From positions 10,354,001-10,418,000 of the forward strand of contig NZ_CP108394.1 of assembly GCF_041435215.1 (NCBI RefSeq): 64,000 bases of DNA, read 5' to 3'. The position numbers were made by a program, and so were the translations under genes. The stretch comes from Streptomyces sp. NBC_01314. Its GTDB lineage: Bacteria > Actinomycetota > Actinomycetes > Streptomycetales > Streptomycetaceae. Positions 62,362 to 64,000 of the stretch are shown piece by piece. The notes below the pieces were generated by a model. The model was not told the origin of the DNA. It ran no database searches and worked only from the letters and a program-made list of their open reading frames with translations. Each line of letters begins with the position of its first letter. Within the stretch, counting starts at the first letter, position 1.

Positions 62362-63525
62362 ATGCCGACACCGCCCCGAGGATCGAGAGGCGCTGAGCTC
62401 GCCTCCCGTTCCTTCGAACCCGAAGCTCTGACCACGGCTCGTCAGCTTCGAGGGCTCCGCAAGAATGAGCTTGCCAAGCAGGTTGGGCTCACGCCAGCAG
62501 CGGTCAGTCAGTACGAGCTGGGCCAGAGTCGGCCTTCAAGCACGGTCGTTGCCCAGTTGGCCATGGCATTGGGAGTGCCCGCCACTTTCTTCGCCACGGG
62601 GCACCCGCATCCAACGGTGCCCAGTGCCGCCCACTTTCGAAGCCTCAGGGCGACGACGCAACTTCAACGGGATCAGGCCGTCGCGTTCGGCAAGATCGTC
62701 TGGCGGCTGGTGACGACCGTCGAGCACTACGTGGAACTCCCCCCTGCGGCCCTGCCGCGCCTGGCTCTGTCGGCTGAGCCGAGCAGAGCGGACATCGTGG
62801 CCGTTGCCCGCGAGGCTCGCGAGGCCATGGGGGTGCCCAGCGGCCCGATCCCGCATGTGACACGACTACTCGAAGCCCATGGCGCCGTGGTCTTGGAGCT
62901 TCCTGAGATGTCCAAACGAGTGGACGCCTTCTCGCACTGGTACGGGAGCAGGCCACTGGTCTTCCGGAACCCTGCCAAGAACGACAAGGCTCGATCCCGC
63001 TTCGACGCAGCGCACGAGGCCGGGCACTTGGTCATGCACCTTGACGCCGAGCCCGGGAGCAGGATCGGCGAGAACCAGGCCCACGACTTCGCGGCTGAAT
63101 TTCTGATGCCAAGCGCCGAGATCCTCGCGGAGCTGCCGAAGAGGCTGGACTGGGAGGCGCTGTACGCCCTGAAGCGGCGGTGGGGCACTTCCCTGAAAGC
63201 CCTCGTCTACCGCGCCCACGCCCTCGGTGCCTTTCGGGAGACAACGCACAAGCGCGCCATGATGATGCTCTCTCAGCACGGCGACCCCGAGCCTTGTGAC
63301 CTCGGCCCTCGTGAAGCACCTCTCCTCCTCGAAAAGGCGGTCCACCTTTGCGAGGAGACCGGCATTTCGTTCGACAACCTTGTCGCCCGCTCGGGCTTGC
63401 CCTTCGAGCTTGCAAACGAGGTCTACGCCACGGCGACGATGACGAGGCCACGCCTTGCGTTGGATGTATCCGAGGAAGACACAAAGCCGGCCGCTCCTGA
63501 GGTGCTCACGCTATTCCCGAGTTGA
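62362..63525 (+). CDS. XRE-family HTH plus ImmA/IrrE metalloprotease
   Basis: 387 aa. HTH (about 23-80: TARQLRGLRKNELAKQVGLT, PAAVSQYELGQSRPSS), linker, and zinc protease domain with HEAGH (His218, Glu219, His222) and a downstream AAEFLMPSAEI segment giving the third ligand. ImmA/IrrE proteins cleave repressors or antitoxins and often belong to phage, ICE or toxin-antitoxin systems. ATG 62362, weak ribosome site; coupling to the upstream gene is likely. Confidence 0.88.
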   Translation: MPTPPRGSRGAELASRSFEPEALTTARQLRGLRKNELAKQVGLTPAAVSQYELGQSRPSSTVVAQLAMALGVPATFFATGHPHPTVPSAAHFRSLRATTQLQRDQAVAFGKIVWRLVTTVEHYVELPPAALPRLALSAEPSRADIVAVAREAREAMGVPSGPIPHVTRLLEAHGAVVLELPEMSKRVDAFSHWYGSRPLVFRNPAKNDKARSRFDAAHEAGHLVMHLDAEPGSRIGENQAHDFAAEFLMPSAEILAELPKRLDWEALYALKRRWGTSLKALVYRAHALGAFRETTHKRAMMMLSQHGDPEPCDLGPREAPLLLEKAVHLCEETGISFDNLVARSGLPFELANEVYATATMTRPRLALDVSEEDTKPAAPEVLTLFPS

Positions 63526-63577
63526 TCATCTGCCCGCCGCATGGGCAAGGGGACGCTGCTGGTCACCTTCTCCCTGA

Positions 63578-64000
63578 TCAGGCTAGCTCTGTGGCCAAGG
63601 ACCGGAGCGCTGGGACGAGTTCGGGGTGGTCTCCGCGTGAGGTTGACTGGAGGAGTTCGGTCATGACGATGATCTGTGCGACGCGTCCGGGTTCTGTCTT
63701 GAGGATGGGGAAGGTATCCCGGACTTGCTGGGCGAATGCGGGTACGAGCAGGGAGTACGCAAGGATCATGGCGGCGTCGTAGCCGACGGAGGCCTGGCCG
63801 AAGCCTTCCCAGTCGAGCAGGTAGGGGGTCGCGCGAGTGAGGTTGGCGGGGTGCAGATCACCGTGCGCCGTGGCCCATTCCGTGATCCGTGGGCCGGGTA
63901 TACCGAGAAACCGAGGGACGTTGCGGTCCACCCACTCCTGGCGTACGGCTACGCGGTCCGTGGCGATGCTGCCCACGTACTCCAGGTCTGTTCGCAGCGA
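63578..64000 (-). CDS. Aminoglycoside-phosphotransferase-fold kinase, partial
   Basis: 141 codons, open to the right window edge, so the N-terminus is missing. The catalytic loop TAHGDLHPANLT and the metal-binding LLDWEGFGQASVGYDAA mark an APH/choline-kinase-like fold. The substrate cannot be told. It converges on the IrrE gene. Confidence 0.8.
   Translation of the reverse strand, partial: SLRTDLEYVGSIATDRVAVRQEWVDRNVPRFLGIPGPRITEWATAHGDLHPANLTRATPYLLDWEGFGQASVGYDAAMILAYSLLVPAFAQQVRDTFPILKTEPGRVAQIIVMTELLQSTSRGDHPELVPALRSLATELA

Overview
The window is high-GC actinobacterial DNA, almost certainly from a Streptomyces. Third codon positions are strongly G/C, starts are ATG or GTG behind GGAGG-type ribosome sites, and the gene content is typical of that genus. 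It has three parts.

Part 1 (1 to about 34.4 kb) is a hypoxia/dormancy island that resembles the DosR regulon of Mycobacterium tuberculosis and the OsdKR region of Streptomyces coelicolor. It holds five tandem-domain universal stress proteins, three CBS-BON proteins, an Rv1733c-like membrane protein, an FMN/PNPOx-like protein, an HPF/RaiA-like ribosome factor and a cNMP-domain protein. It also holds oxygen-free energy metabolism: the arginine deiminase pathway (antiporter, arcA, ornithine carbamoyltransferase, arcC), AdhE, pyruvate phosphate dikinase, GAPDH, a GH65 phosphorylase with its beta-phosphoglucomutase, the tail of PntB and an oleate hydratase. A NarL-type response regulator and a GAF-GAF histidine kinase of the DevR/DevS (OsdR/OsdK) type sit at its right edge, with gap between them. 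Nearly every transcription unit has, about 50-120 bp before its start codon, pairs or triplets of a 14-bp imperfect palindrome with 6-2-6 architecture (typical GGGCCG-NN-CGGCCC), set 20-24 bp apart. This matches the layout of mycobacterial DevR boxes and marks the island as one regulon. The island is partly decaying: an Hsp20 tail, a hypD-hypE remnant and a frameshifted beta-CASP nuclease are visible.

Part 2 (about 34.4 to 50.4 kb) is a graveyard of mobile DNA. It holds a SpoIIE phosphatase remnant, an XRE regulator, an IS701-type transposase, a truncated IS256-type transposase, a decayed ORF, a Tn7-like unit (tnsA, tnsB, tniB/tnsC, a collapsed tniQ and a full tniQ, mostly linked by ATGA overlaps) and a complete IS21 element. 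Its right edge cuts an APC-type (KimA-like) permease of which only the cytosolic C-terminus remains.

Part 3 (50.7 to 64 kb) begins with a complete kdp potassium-pump locus: a 27-aa membrane peptide, kdpF, kdpA, kdpB, kdpC, kdpE and kdpD. It is followed by a broken ynfA, an arsR-CDF metal cassette that is an inverted second copy of one at 13.7-14.8 kb, an arsC pseudogene, an uncharacterised acidic protein paired with an XRE-ImmA/IrrE metalloprotease, and the end of an APH-fold kinase at the window edge. I saw no tRNA, rRNA or CRISPR array.
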